From: Lewinellaceae bacterium | GTDB lineage: Bacteria; Bacteroidota; Bacteroidia; Chitinophagales; Saprospiraceae | Assembly (NCBI GenBank): GCA_020636095.1 | Contig: JACJYN010000003.1 | Coordinates: 682,001 to 746,000 of the forward strand | Reading direction: 5' to 3' | Length of the DNA: 64,000 nucleotides | In this document: one piece after another, positions 16,646 to 25,410 of the stretch | Layout: each line of letters opens with the position of its first letter | How positions within the stretch are numbered: position 1 is the stretch's first letter | The notes under the pieces: generated by a model | What the model was told of the DNA's origin: nothing | Databases searched by the model: none | Seen by the model: only the letters and a program-made list of their open reading frames with translations | Made by a program: the position numbers and the translations under genes

Positions 16646-19506
16646 TTATAATTCACCTTTCAAGTACTGCCCCGTATAACTCCCCGTCACCTTAGCCACC
16701 TCTTCCGGTGTGCCTGTACACACGACTGTGCCGCCCCTATGCCCCCCTTCCGGCCCCATGTCTATGATGTAGTCCGCCACTTTGATAACGTCCATATTGT
16801 GTTCGATAACGATGACGGTGTTGCCCTTGTCGACCAGTTTGTTGAGCACGCGCAGCAGGTGGCGGATGTCTTCGAAGTGCAGGCCGGTGGTGGGCTCGTC
16901 GAGGATGTAGAGGGTCTGCCCGGTGTCGCGCTTGGCGAGTTCTTCGGACAGCTTGACGCGCTGGGCTTCGCCGCCCGAGAGGGTGGTGGCCTATGCTTAC
17001 CCAGGTGATATAGCTCAAGTATACATCATTTAGCGTTTTCAATTTGCGGAAGATGTTGGGAATGGGCTGGAAAAACTCGACAGCTTCCTCCACGGTCATA
17101 TCCAGCACATCGCTGATGGATTTGCCTTTGTAGATGATCTCCAGGGTTTCGCGGTTGTAGCGGCGTACCAGGCAGGTTTCACATTCCACCTGCACATCGG
17201 GCAGGAAGTTCATCTCGATCACGCGCATGCCGGAGCCCTGGCAGGTCTCGCAGCAGTATGCCTTTGACGTTGAAGGAAAAACGCCCGGGCTTGTACCCCC
17301 GGATCTTGGCTTCGGGCAAATCTGAAAAGATCTTGCGGATGTCGGTGAATACGCCGGTGTAGGTAGCCGGGTTGGAACGCGGCGTGCGCCCGATGGCCGA
17401 CTGGTCGATCTCAATTACCTTATCCACATGCTCCAACCCCTTGAGTTCCTGGTAGGGCATGGGGCTTTTGAGGCTCTTGTAGAAATGCTGTCGCAAAATG
17501 GGGTAGAGGGTCTCGTTGATCAGCGTGGATTTGCCGCTGCCGGAAACGCCGGTCACACAGCAAAAAGTACCCAGCGGAATTTTGGCATTGATCTCCTTGA
17601 GGTTGTTGCCGGTGGCGCCGTTCAGCTCAAGGCATTGTCCGGTTCCGGTGCGGCGCTTTTCCGGTACTTCTATTTTTTTCTTTGCGTTGAGGTAGTCGGC
17701 GGTAAGCGTATTGCTTTTGATGAACTCGGCGGGCGTGCCCTCCCCGACCAGTTCGCCGCCGTGCTTGCCGGCGCCGGGGCCCAGGTCGATCACATAGTCG
17801 GAAGCCAGCATAATGTCTTTGTCGTGCTCTACCACCAGGACGGTATTTCCAATGTCACAAAGCTCGCGCAAGGCTTCGATCAGCTTGAGGTTGTCGCGCT
17901 GGTGCAGGCCGATACTGGGTTCATCCAGGATGTAGGTGATGCCGGTCAGTTGGGAGCCGATCTGGGTGGCGAGGCGGATGCGCTGCGCCTCGCCGCCGGA
18001 AAGCGTCCGGGCAGGGCGATTGAGGCTCAGGTAGTCGAGGCCGACGTGCAGCAGGAAGCCCAGCCGCAAACGGATCTCCTTGAGGATATCGCGGGCAATG
18101 AGCTGCTGGCGATCGTTTAGGTAGTTATCGACATGACGCATCCAGTCGGTCAGCTGAGTGAGGTCCATCCCCGCCAGCTCGCCAATGTGCTTATCGTGAA
18201 CTTTGAAGTGCAGGGACTCCTTTTTCAAGCGGTAGCCATTGCAGTCCGGGCAGGTGTCGATGGTCATGAACTCTTCGGCCCATCGGCGGATTTTTTCGGA
18301 GGTAGTATCCTCATACCACCGGCCCAGCATGTTGAACAAGCCGTCGTAGGCCAGGTTATAGGAGAAATCACTGCTGGTGTCCGCTTTGACCTTGAAAGCC
18401 TCGTCGCCGCCGTGCAGGATGATATTCAGGGCTTGTTCCGGTATTTCTTTGATGGGGGTGGAGAAGGTGAATTTATGCTTCTTGGCAATGGCGCGCAGTT
18501 GCTTGAAGGTCATATTCTGCCGCACTTCTCCCAGAGGGACAATACCCACTTCGTTGATGCTTTTACTGTCATCCGGGATGACTTTTTCATAATCTACCCG
18601 GTTCACCTGCCCGAGGCCGTTGCAGTTGGGGCAGGCGCCGTAAGGAGAGTTGAAGGAAAAGGAATTGGGCGACGGCTCCTCGTAGGAGACGCCCGAATCG
18701 GGGTCCATGAGATGCTTGCTGAAGCCGCGCGCTTCGGCGGTATCATGGTCCATGATGAAGACCAGGCCGTTGCCCATTTTGAGGGCGGCCTGCAGGGAAG
18801 TGTTAAGCCGGTTGGCTCGGTCGTCAGACACTTTGATGCGGTCAACTACGACCTCGATGTCGTGCACTTTGTATCGGTCGACTTTCATGCCGGGCGTGAT
18901 GTCCAGCACTTCCCCGTCGACCCGCACCTTGGCGTAGCCTTGTTTGCGAATTTGCTCGAACAGCTCTCGGTAGTGCCCTTTCCGGCCCCGCACCAGCGGC
19001 GCCAGCAGCAGGATTTTCTTACCGGAAAACTCCTCGGTGATGGCTTCCTTCATCTGCTCCTCCGTGTAGCGCACCATGCGCTTGCCGGTCTCATACGAAT
19101 AAGCTTCGCCAACACGGGCGAAGAGCAGGCGCATAAAGTCGTACACCTCTGTGATGGTGCCCACCGTAGACCGCGGGTTGCGGCCGGTGGTCTTCTGTTC
19201 GATAGAAATAACCGGGCTCAGGCCGGTGATCTGCTCTACATCCGGCCGTTCCATTTCGCCGATAAACTGCCGGGCGTAGGCCGTGAAGGTCTCCATATAT
19301 CGCCGCTGGCCCTCGGCGTAGATCGTGTCGAACGCCAGGGACGATTTGCCGCTGCCGCTAATGCCGGTAATGACCACCAGCTTGTTGCGGGGGATGCGCA
19401 GGTCGATGTCCTTGAGGTTGTGCACCCGGGCTCCAATCACCTCGATATAGTCTCTCTCAACGGCATGCTCGTAGCTGCCGATGCCATTAGAATTATCTTT
19501 CGTCAT
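16646..19506 (-). CDS. uvrA: Excinuclease ABC subunit A, interrupted by two frameshifts
   Basis: UvrA, the DNA-damage-sensing ABC ATPase of nucleotide excision repair. The N-terminal ABC half has GISGSGKSSLAFDTIYAEGQRRY; a zinc-finger segment CPNCNGLGQ and a second cysteine pair CPDCNGY follow; LSGGEAQRIRLATQIGS is the first signature motif, and GVSGSGKSTLINETL starts the second ABC half. The frame breaks near 17262 (inside the last zinc-finger Cys motif, which continues as YCCETCQGSGMRVIEMNFLPDV) and near 17000 (just before ATTLSGGEAQRVKLSEEL). The last piece carries YILDEPTTGLHFEDI and VIEHNMDVIKVADYIIDMGPEGG. The joined length is about 950 residues. The start was set at M of MTKDNSNGIG because a candidate -7 box at 19568-19575 would place the transcript start near 19560, downstream of the first ATG (19563). 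Confidence 0.93.
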
Positions 19507-19567
19507 AGTTGTTTTTCCCATCACAGCATTATTAACCCATAAGGGCCGCCCAGTGTTGAACAAACTG

Positions 19568-19575
19568 CAAAAATA
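19568..19575 (-). promoter_or_regulatory. Candidate uvrA promoter -7 box
   Basis: The minus strand reads TATTTTTG, matching the Bacteroidota TAnnTTTG -7 element, with a GTTGA about 21 nt upstream as a -33-like sequence. Transcription would begin near 19560, which decides against the 19563 start codon of uvrA. Confidence 0.5.
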
Positions 19576-19627
19576 GGTTTATTACGGGTCAGATCGTCAA
19601 CTGCCGTAAAAATAACTGAAACCCTTC

Positions 19628-19861
19628 AGAGCATGTTTGGAGGCAGTCCCCGATATGCATCGGGGCAGGCTATTTTGGCTGCCCCCAAAGGGCCTTCTGG
19701 GCAAATGCCCGCTTTTGGAACCTCATTTCGGCTATTTTCTTGCCCGTAGCGCTGCTATGGGCAAGAAAATGAGCCTCCTGAGAACCCACAATCAGCCATT
19801 CCTGCCTGCGAGCGCTGGCGAGGCAGGTTGGCCTCCAAAGCACCACCTCCAAACATGCTCT
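19628..19861. repeat. 234-bp palindromic element B
   Basis: Terminal 16-bp perfect inverted repeats (AGAGCATGTTTGGAGG / CCTCCAAACATGCTCT). The centre is a strong hairpin, ATTTTCTTGCCCGTAGC / GCTATGGGCAAGAAAAT, and smaller hairpins such as CCCCGAT-ATGC-ATCGGGG lie in the arms. It shares CGGGGCAGGCTATTT with element E (36275-36480) and the central GTAGC..GCTATG pattern with element F (49391-49607). It has no plausible gene. It fills most of the 19576-19980 gap between uvrA and the small membrane protein. Confidence 0.8.
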
Positions 19862-19980
19862 CAGTGAAGGGGGGATGGCAAGATATGTGATGCCGGCCAC
19901 TTAATAATTGAGCAAAAGGCAGTAGTTTTGCTGGTGAATAAAGCAACCATCAACCAATAACCTGGACACTTCAAATTGCC

Positions 19981-20154
19981 ATGAACGCTCGACAGATCAT
20001 TTTTTCCCTGCTCCTCTTCGGAGCGGCCATTTACTTTGGCATAAAGTTTCTTCCTGCCTTTGAACAGTTTGCCGATAACGGCGCATCCCTGCTCATCGTG
20101 CTCTTGCTTTTACTGGGGCTGGGCTATATGATTTACCGGATATTGGCAGAGTGA
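19981..20154 (+). CDS. 57-residue two-helix membrane protein
   Basis: A short ORF from ATG 19981 to TGA 20152-20154. It encodes MNARQIIFSLLLFGAAIYF.. with a first hydrophobic helix (residues 5-20), a short polar loop FLPAFEQFADNGAS, and a second helix (SLLIVLLLLLGLGYMIYRI). Codon use is like the neighbours. It ends 14 bp from the stop of the convergent Nudix gene. No family recognised. Two-helix proteins of this size are common as uncharacterised Bacteroidota membrane peptides. Confidence 0.55.
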   Translation: MNARQIIFSLLLFGAAIYFGIKFLPAFEQFADNGASLLIVLLLLLGLGYMIYRILAE

Positions 20155-20168
20155 TCATTGAGGTAGCC

Positions 20169-20795
20169 TCATTTCATCACTTCCAGCAACTCATTCAACA
20201 TCATCGCCGTCGCGCCCCATACTATTTTATCATATACTTTGAAGTAGGGCACTTTGCGGAGCGTGATGTTCTCCGCCAGTTGGAGGTCGGTAACCTGGCG
20301 GGCCTCCGGTTGATTCAATAGCTTTACCGGGACTTCCAGAATGGAACGGACTTCGCTGAGCTGGGGGCGGAATTGCGGCGTAGTGTAGGTATAGCCGACG
20401 AAGGGCTTCACCAGGAAATTACTAACCGGGATATAGAGCTCGGTCAATTCACCGATCAGTTTTACGCTGTCTGGATCGATTCCGACTTCCTCCTTTGCTT
20501 CGCGCAGGGCGGTATTGTCCAGGGTGTGGTCCTCTTTTTCAAATTTGCCTCCCGGGAAGCTGATCTGCCCGCCGTGGCGGTCGTCCGCATGGCTGGAACT
20601 ACGTTCGATCAGGACGATATGCCAATCAGAAGCTTTGGGGTAGAAGAGGGCCAGCACTCCCGCCTTACGAGCGTTGGCAGGCGCCGCCTCGTGGCGCCTG
20701 CGAATGACATGCGCCATTTGGTATTGCACTTCCTGGCCAGGAAGGCCGCCGCCTTGTAAATTCTCTTCCAAAATGTGAATCAATCGATCATTCAT
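20169..20795 (-). CDS. Nudix hydrolase, CoA pyrophosphatase type
   Basis: A 208-residue Nudix protein. The Nudix box is visible as GGKFEKEDHTLDNTALREAKEEVGID, with the catalytic REAKEE glutamates. The preceding HGGQISFPGGK and the pattern VLIERSSSHADDRHGGQISFPGG match the CoA pyrophosphatase (NudL/CTH) subfamily, which splits CoA into 4'-phosphopantetheine and adenosine 3',5'-bisphosphate. A nucleoside diphosphate sugar hydrolase is a less likely alternative. Minus-strand gene, convergent with the 57-residue ORF; a terminator-like hairpin lies between its start region and the downstream end of hemD. Confidence 0.88.
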   Translation of the reverse strand: MNDRLIHILEENLQGGGLPGQEVQYQMAHVIRRRHEAAPANARKAGVLALFYPKASDWHIVLIERSSSHADDRHGGQISFPGGKFEKEDHTLDNTALREAKEEVGIDPDSVKLIGELTELYIPVSNFLVKPFVGYTYTTPQFRPQLSEVRSILEVPVKLLNQPEARQVTDLQLAENITLRKVPYFKVYDKIVWGATAMMLNELLEVMK

Positions 20796-20884
20796 ACCTT
20801 GTCGTGATTAAAAAATCCGAATCAGATTTTTTAAGTATCCCCAGGAAAAACACTTGAACAAAAGATTTGTTGAAGGCTGAAAAC

Positions 20885-20923
20885 GAACAAGCCCCGGCGC
20901 GGTAGAGCGGCCGGGGCTTGTTC
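20885..20923 (-). terminator. Terminator hairpin after hemD
   Basis: A 14-bp perfect stem (GAACAAGCCCCGGC at 20885-20898, GCCGGGGCTTGTTC at 20910-20923) with an 11-nt loop, 17 bp past the hemD stop on the minus strand. It is followed on that strand by GTTTTC, a weak T-run. Confidence 0.7.
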
Positions 20924-20940
20924 ACTTTCAAGCCATAGAC

Positions 20941-21720
20941 TCACTCTTTGTTCGAAAGTTGCAGGTACCGTTCCAGCGCCATAGTCATGGAAGGAGCTTC
21001 CGGCGCCGGTGCTTGGATGTTGATCGTCAGCCCTCTTTCCTCGACAGCGTTGCTGGTGCTGTTGCCAAAAACAGCGATTCGGGTATCGTTCTGCTTGAAG
21101 TCAGGGAAATTTTCGTAAAGGGACTGAATCCCCAGGGGGCTAAAGAATACCAGCACATCGTAAGTCACATCACTCAGGTCTGACAAGTCGCTGCTGACGG
21201 TTTTGTACATCATAGCGTCTTTCCAGTTGTAGCCATTCTCTTCCAGGAATTGGGAAACCGCCTTTGCCCCCAGGTTAGAGCAGGGCAGCAGGAATTTCTC
21301 ATTGGCCTTATGCTTCTTCAAGGCAGTAGACAAATCCTGGATGGTTCGCTTACCAAAGAACACTTTGCGCTTCCGGTAAACGATAAATTTTTGCAGGTAG
21401 TTGGCGATGGCCTCTGACAAGCAGAAGTACTTGGTGTCCTGAGACATCTTGATGCGCAGTTCTTCACAAATCCTGAAGAAATGGTCAACTGCGTTCTTGC
21501 TTGTAAAAATAACCGCTGTAAATTCATCCGGCCGGATACGAGCCTTGCGGAAATCCTTGGCTTCGACCTCTTCAACATGGATGAAGGGGCGCCAATCGAT
21601 CTGAAGGCCGTATTTCTTTTCCAGCTCGTAATAAGGAGATCTTTCTGGTTTGGGCTGAGACACCAGAATAGTTTTTACTGGCTTATAAGCCTCTTGTTTC
21701 ACTTTACCATTTACTGCCAT
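20941..21720 (-). CDS. hemD: Uroporphyrinogen-III synthase
   Basis: A 259-residue HemD, which cyclises hydroxymethylbilane to uroporphyrinogen III in the cytoplasm. Two-lobed family signatures are present: ILVSQPKPERSPYYELEKKYG at the N-terminus, FTAVIFTSKNAVDHFF, the linker YFCLSEAIANYL, FLLPCSNLGAKAVSQFLEENG, and FFSPLGIQSLYENFPDF with IAVFGNSTSNAVEERG. HemD is poorly conserved, but the domain order and the adjacent DUF4271 gene, a regular neighbour in Bacteroidota, support it. The DUF4271 gene lies 48 bp upstream on the same strand. Confidence 0.92.
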   Translation of the reverse strand: MAVNGKVKQEAYKPVKTILVSQPKPERSPYYELEKKYGLQIDWRPFIHVEEVEAKDFRKARIRPDEFTAVIFTSKNAVDHFFRICEELRIKMSQDTKYFCLSEAIANYLQKFIVYRKRKVFFGKRTIQDLSTALKKHKANEKFLLPCSNLGAKAVSQFLEENGYNWKDAMMYKTVSSDLSDLSDVTYDVLVFFSPLGIQSLYENFPDFKQNDTRIAVFGNSTSNAVEERGLTINIQAPAPEAPSMTMALERYLQLSNKE

Positions 21721-21768
21721 TCAACAAGGATTTTACTTATTGAACCCCTGTCCTTTATGCTGCATTCG

Positions 21769-22704
21769 CTACGAATTTAATACGAGCTTTGCCAGCACGA
21801 GAACAGGCGCGATTTCGACTGTGCAAATATACAACAAAAAGTGAAACTTGTGAAAAAGCAAAAAACGGTTGCCAATAAACAAGCCCCTCAATGACCGAAA
21901 AATGTAGGTAGCCCCAATACAGGCATAAGCGCCGTAGAGCACCCATTGGGTACTCTCTTCAGGAGAATAAGACAGGAGTAAATTGACGATGACCAAAAAG
22001 AAACCCAGCATTATGCTGAAGACAATAATCGTAAAGCTATAGAGGTGGACCTCCTTGTCAATGGGAAATACGAAAGCCAGGAAGCCTAGTAATATATGTT
22101 TGGCCAAAAAGAGGCCGGCGGCCCCTCCGATGCAGTACAGCAGGCCGGCCCAATAGTTGTGGGAAAAGCTCAGGCCGTAATGGCGGGCGAGCAGGAAGGC
22201 GAAAAAGCCGGCATTGATCATAAAAAAGCCATAAAAGAAATAGTAAGGCAGCCCACCTCCGGCTTCGCGTTCCCGTTGGAGCTGGCTGAGCAGGTTGTCA
22301 TTAAAAAAGGCCCGATAGGCTTTTCCTGCCTGGCTCCGAAGCAGCGTGATGAGTACGGTCAACAACAATAAGATGCTTATATTCGCAATGAGAAGGAAGG
22401 TGCGGTATCTGCTTTGAACGGAAGCTGGCGCCGATGCTGTTTTTCTGCTGGCCGGCGGAGGGGTTGCGGCCGGTTTTGGCCGCCCGGCCGGCTCAGCCGG
22501 TGCAACCAGGTCGAAAGGGTTGCCCGTGTCGGCGGTGGTGGCGGAGTCCGCTATTCCATCGGAAGGAGGAATGCTCAGGCGTGGGCTTAGTTCAAAGGGG
22601 TTGCCGCCATCCTGCGTTGCAGAAGATAGTGGCAGCAGAAAGAGCAGGGCAACCGTAGCCAGCAGGGCCCCTATGGTGTTTTTGAGCATTTGCATAGGAT
22701 GCAA
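21769..22704 (-). CDS. DUF4271 family membrane protein
   Basis: A 311-residue protein with a signal peptide (hydrophobic residues 10-27), a low-complexity linker that repeats GNPFEL and GNPFDL, then six or so transmembrane helices from about residue 105. The C-terminal portion (FLLFHKFHFLLYICTVEIAPVLVLAKLVLNS) is the DUF4271 hallmark. The family is found almost only in Bacteroidota beside hemD, and its function is unknown; the link to haem synthesis is contextual. It is the first gene of the DUF4271-hemD pair. Starts at 22704 or 22689 are both possible. Confidence 0.88.
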   Translation of the reverse strand: MHPMQMLKNTIGALLATVALLFLLPLSSATQDGGNPFELSPRLSIPPSDGIADSATTADTGNPFDLVAPAEPAGRPKPAATPPPASRKTASAPASVQSRYRTFLLIANISILLLLTVLITLLRSQAGKAYRAFFNDNLLSQLQREREAGGGLPYYFFYGFFMINAGFFAFLLARHYGLSFSHNYWAGLLYCIGGAAGLFLAKHILLGFLAFVFPIDKEVHLYSFTIIVFSIMLGFFLVIVNLLLSYSPEESTQWVLYGAYACIGATYIFRSLRGLFIGNRFLLFHKFHFLLYICTVEIAPVLVLAKLVLNS

Positions 22705-22815
22705 AAATAATCATTCCCGGCTAAGTCTAAAGTTTAATTAGCTTGTTAATAAGCTGTTAATGGTTTTTCAAACCCAAAATATACCGATAATTTAGTAATC
22801 ACGACCAAGTAGTAT

Positions 22816-24162
22816 ATGAAAAACAGCACCATCTTACGGGTCATGATCCTGGGCGCGATTGCCATTGTCGGCATCATCGGCGTACAGGCCTATTGGGTGG
22901 TCAGTACCTGGAATATCAATGAGGAGGAGTTTGACAAAAAAATCAACCTGGCGCTGTATGAAGTAGCCTGTAGCCTGGTGGCGTTGAACAACGGCGAACT
23001 GCCGGCCCGAAACATCGTCAACCGGAGGACCTCCAACTACTACGTCGTCAATATTGAAAGTGAGATCGACGCCAACAGCCTGGAGTACTTTCTGCAAAAG
23101 GAGTTTGAGCGCCTGGCCCTCTACGTGGATTTCGAATATGCCGTCTACGATTGTACGACCAATGAGATGGTCTATGGCAACTACTGTAGTTATTCCCCGG
23201 GGGCACAAAAGGACCTCGAACTCGGCAACCTGCCTAAAGACGACAAGTTCACCTATTATTTCAGCGTGAAATTTCCTACTCGCTCCAGCTATTTGTTTGG
23301 CCAGATGCAATTGTCGATATTTTTCTCTTTTATCCTGCTGGTCGTCATCCTGTTCTTTGCCTATTCCATGTTTGTGATCCTGAGGCAGAAGCGCCTTTCG
23401 GAGCTGCAAAAGGATTTTATCAACAATATGACCCACGAGTTTAAAACGCCGATCTCCACGATCAAGATCGCAGCCGACGTGTTTCTCAAACATTCCGCGG
23501 TCCGGGAAGATGAGCGTTTATCTCGTTATGCCAATATTATTAAAGAACAAAACCAACGGCTCAATAACCAGGTAGAGAAGGTGCTGCAACTGGCTAAGAT
23601 CGAACGCGGCAATTTTGAACTCAAACGAGAACGCATCCCGTTACAGGAGGTGTTGCAAAGCATTATGAACAGTACGGCGGTCAATGCCGAAAAACAAGGA
23701 GGCATGTTAAAAAGCCGGATTGATATTGGTAGCGCCTGCATCACGGCAGACCGCCTGCACCTGACCAATATTTTACACAACCTGCTGGACAATGGACTGA
23801 AGTATTGTAAGGATGTTCCCCGGCTTACGCTTCGCGCCAGGGTGCGAAATGGGGAGGTTTGGATCACTATTGCCGATGAAGGGATCGGAATTTCCAAAGA
23901 ACACCTCAATAAGGTGTTCAATAAGTTTTACCGGATACCGACTGGCAACGTTCATAAGGTAAAAGGTTTTGGGTTGGGCCTTTACTACGTCAAAAGTATT
24001 TGCGATGCGCACGGTTGGCGCATCCGCCTGGACAGCGAGGAGGGAAAGGGCACCTGTGTGCATCTCGTTATGCCGGAGACTCAACAGTCCCCGTGGCTAC
24101 ATTGGCGCAGGTTGTGGCAGCGAGCCCAAATCCGCCTTCGGCAGCTTACGGTACGTGCCTGA
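22816..24162 (+). CDS. Sensor histidine kinase
   Basis: A 448-residue membrane sensor kinase: transmembrane helix 1 (residues 8-27), a periplasmic domain of about 135 residues, transmembrane helix 2 (SIFFSFILLVVILFFAYSMF), an H-box FINNMTHEFKTPISTI with the phospho-accepting His, an N-box NILHNLLDNGLKY, a G1 box DEGIGI and a G2 box GFGLGLYYVKSI. This layout resembles the RprX-type kinases of Bacteroides. The last 35 residues after VHLVMPE are basic and outside the catalytic domain. It forms a two-component system with the response regulator 86 bp downstream. The signal is unknown. Confidence 0.95.
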   Translation: MKNSTILRVMILGAIAIVGIIGVQAYWVVSTWNINEEEFDKKINLALYEVACSLVALNNGELPARNIVNRRTSNYYVVNIESEIDANSLEYFLQKEFERLALYVDFEYAVYDCTTNEMVYGNYCSYSPGAQKDLELGNLPKDDKFTYYFSVKFPTRSSYLFGQMQLSIFFSFILLVVILFFAYSMFVILRQKRLSELQKDFINNMTHEFKTPISTIKIAADVFLKHSAVREDERLSRYANIIKEQNQRLNNQVEKVLQLAKIERGNFELKRERIPLQEVLQSIMNSTAVNAEKQGGMLKSRIDIGSACITADRLHLTNILHNLLDNGLKYCKDVPRLTLRARVRNGEVWITIADEGIGISKEHLNKVFNKFYRIPTGNVHKVKGFGLGLYYVKSICDAHGWRIRLDSEEGKGTCVHLVMPETQQSPWLHWRRLWQRAQIRLRQLTVRA

Positions 24163-24248
24163 TTCTGCACGGATCCGGCTGTTGGTTATCATTCTAAACC
24201 TTTGTGGTTTTCAAAGCCTCAAAGGTTTTTTCAACTTAAAGATCAAGC

Positions 24249-24935
24249 ATGAAAGCACATATTCTATACGTTGAAGATGACGAAAGCCTGAGCTTTGTAA
24301 CCCGGGACAATCTGGAGCTGCAAGGGTATGAGATAACGCATTGTACCGATGGGAAAAAGGCGCTGGCTACAATTCATGAACAGGATTTTGACCTGTGTAT
24401 CCTGGATGTAATGCTGCCTGAAGTAGACGGGTTTACGGTAGCCAGGGAGATTCGACAGTACGACAAAGAGATTCCCATCCTTTTTCTGACGGCAAAATCG
24501 CTGAAAGAAGACCGGCTGCATGGGCTTCGGCTGGGAGCCGATGACTACATCACCAAGCCTTTCAGCATCGAGGAGTTGATTCTCAAGGTCGAAGTCTTCC
24601 TGCGGCGCAGCAAGATCAACCCTACCTCGTCTCCCGGCCGTTTCCGTTTGGGGCAGTTTGAGCTCGACCATGAGAATCTTTCTCTTTTTCATGATACTAA
24701 AAGCCTGCAGCTCACCCAAAAAGAGGCCGACCTGCTCAAGCTGTTCGCCGAAAACCCCAATCAGGTCCTTAAACGTTCGGACATCCTGAAACAGGTTTGG
24801 GGCGACGACGATTACTTTCTGGGCCGCAGCCTCGATGTATTCATTTCCCGCTTGCGCAAATACCTGCGCGCCGATGATACCCTCAAGGTCGAGAATATCC
24901 ACGGGGTAGGGTTTCGGTTGAAGGCGGAACTATGA
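24249..24935 (+). CDS. OmpR/RprY family response regulator
   Basis: A 228-residue regulator. The receiver domain (residues 1-118) has the acidic pair ED near residues 9-10, the phospho-acceptor Asp in CILDVMLPEVDG, Thr in LFLTAKS and Lys in YITKPFS. A winged-helix DNA-binding domain follows (residues 130-228) with LTQKEADLLKLF, RSDILKQVWG and a C-terminal wing VENIHGVGFRLKAEL typical of OmpR-class proteins. Its partner is the kinase immediately upstream. It ends 27 bp before the heptamer repeat array. Confidence 0.96.
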   Translation: MKAHILYVEDDESLSFVTRDNLELQGYEITHCTDGKKALATIHEQDFDLCILDVMLPEVDGFTVAREIRQYDKEIPILFLTAKSLKEDRLHGLRLGADDYITKPFSIEELILKVEVFLRRSKINPTSSPGRFRLGQFELDHENLSLFHDTKSLQLTQKEADLLKLFAENPNQVLKRSDILKQVWGDDDYFLGRSLDVFISRLRKYLRADDTLKVENIHGVGFRLKAEL

Positions 24936-24962
24936 TGGGAAGTGTACGGTAGGGGCTTATTG

Positions 24963-25112
24963 TGTGCGGTGTGCGGTGTACGGTGTGCGATGTGTACGAT
25001 GTACGGTGTGCGGTGTACGGTGTGCGGTGTGTACGGTGTGTACGGTGTGCGGTGTACGATGTGTACGGTGTACGGTGTACGGTGTACGATGTACGATGTG
25101 TACGATGTACGG
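24963..25112. repeat. Heptamer array: 20 TGTRCGR units with TG spacers
   Basis: Every base from 24963 to 25112 is part of a 7-mer TGTRCGR (TGTACGG, TGTGCGG, TGTACGA or TGTGCGA) or an inserted TG. I count 20 heptamers and five TG spacers inside the array, with further TGs at both edges. It lies in the 612-bp gap between the response regulator and the AIM24-family gene. Two inverted pairs of TGTACGN occur nearby (25322-25335 and 25357-25370). The reading frames that cross it have no other gene character. Confidence 0.9.
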
Positions 25113-25144
25113 TGTGTGAGTCCGGCGAGACCGGAAGTGTACGA

Positions 25145-25173
25145 AGGGATAGTTCAGTCTTCTGTGTCTTTTA
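25145..25173 (-). repeat. Dispersed block AAAGACACAGAA..TGAACTATCCCT, copy 1
   Basis: On the minus strand this reads TAAAAGACACAGAAGACTG followed by AACTATCCCT. Near-identical blocks occur on the plus strand at 45081-45110 and 58573-58602. It partly overlaps the start of a separate 30-bp direct repeat (GTCTTTTAAGGCTAC..GTTGGAC) present at 25167-25196 and 25287-25317. Confidence 0.75.
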
Positions 25174-25198
25174 AGGCTACCGTTCCAGTGTTGGACGA

Positions 25199-25226
25199 GT
25201 TCGCGGTTCGGTATTCGCTGTTCGCA
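25199..25226 (+). repeat. Four heptamers of the RTTCGSN type
   Basis: Reads GTTCGCG, GTTCGGT, ATTCGCT, GTTCGCA in unbroken 7-bp register. The same word class recurs at 11831-11851, 13981-13994, 25444-25471 (minus strand) and 44991-45018. Confidence 0.8.
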
Positions 25227-25410
25227 ACCGCGGCAGGCTGCCTGGGCTTACCTGCTTCTAACCGTGTCCAACTTTAGACGGGTAGTGTCTTTTAAGGCTA
25301 CTCGTCTAAGGTTGGACAGCCTCGTACACCGTACACGCCCAGGGGCTGCCATTGGCTCGTACAACGTACATGCCTCCGTAGCTTTATGTCCAACCTTAGA
25401 CGGGAGCCCT

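Noticed and set aside
18133..19542. Long plus-strand open frame opposite uvrA (469 codons).
   Set aside because: It is the antisense shadow of uvrA, whose ABC motifs are clear on the minus strand; GC-rich codons leave few antisense stops.
24963..25112. CRISPR array.
   Set aside because: Units are 7 bp and contiguous, with no spacers of unique sequence and no cas genes nearby.
24942..25277. Reading frames across the heptamer array that give proteins rich in Cys, Val, Tyr and Arg.
   Set aside because: The composition only reflects the repeated TGTRCGR word; no start context, no family, and the frames overlap each other.
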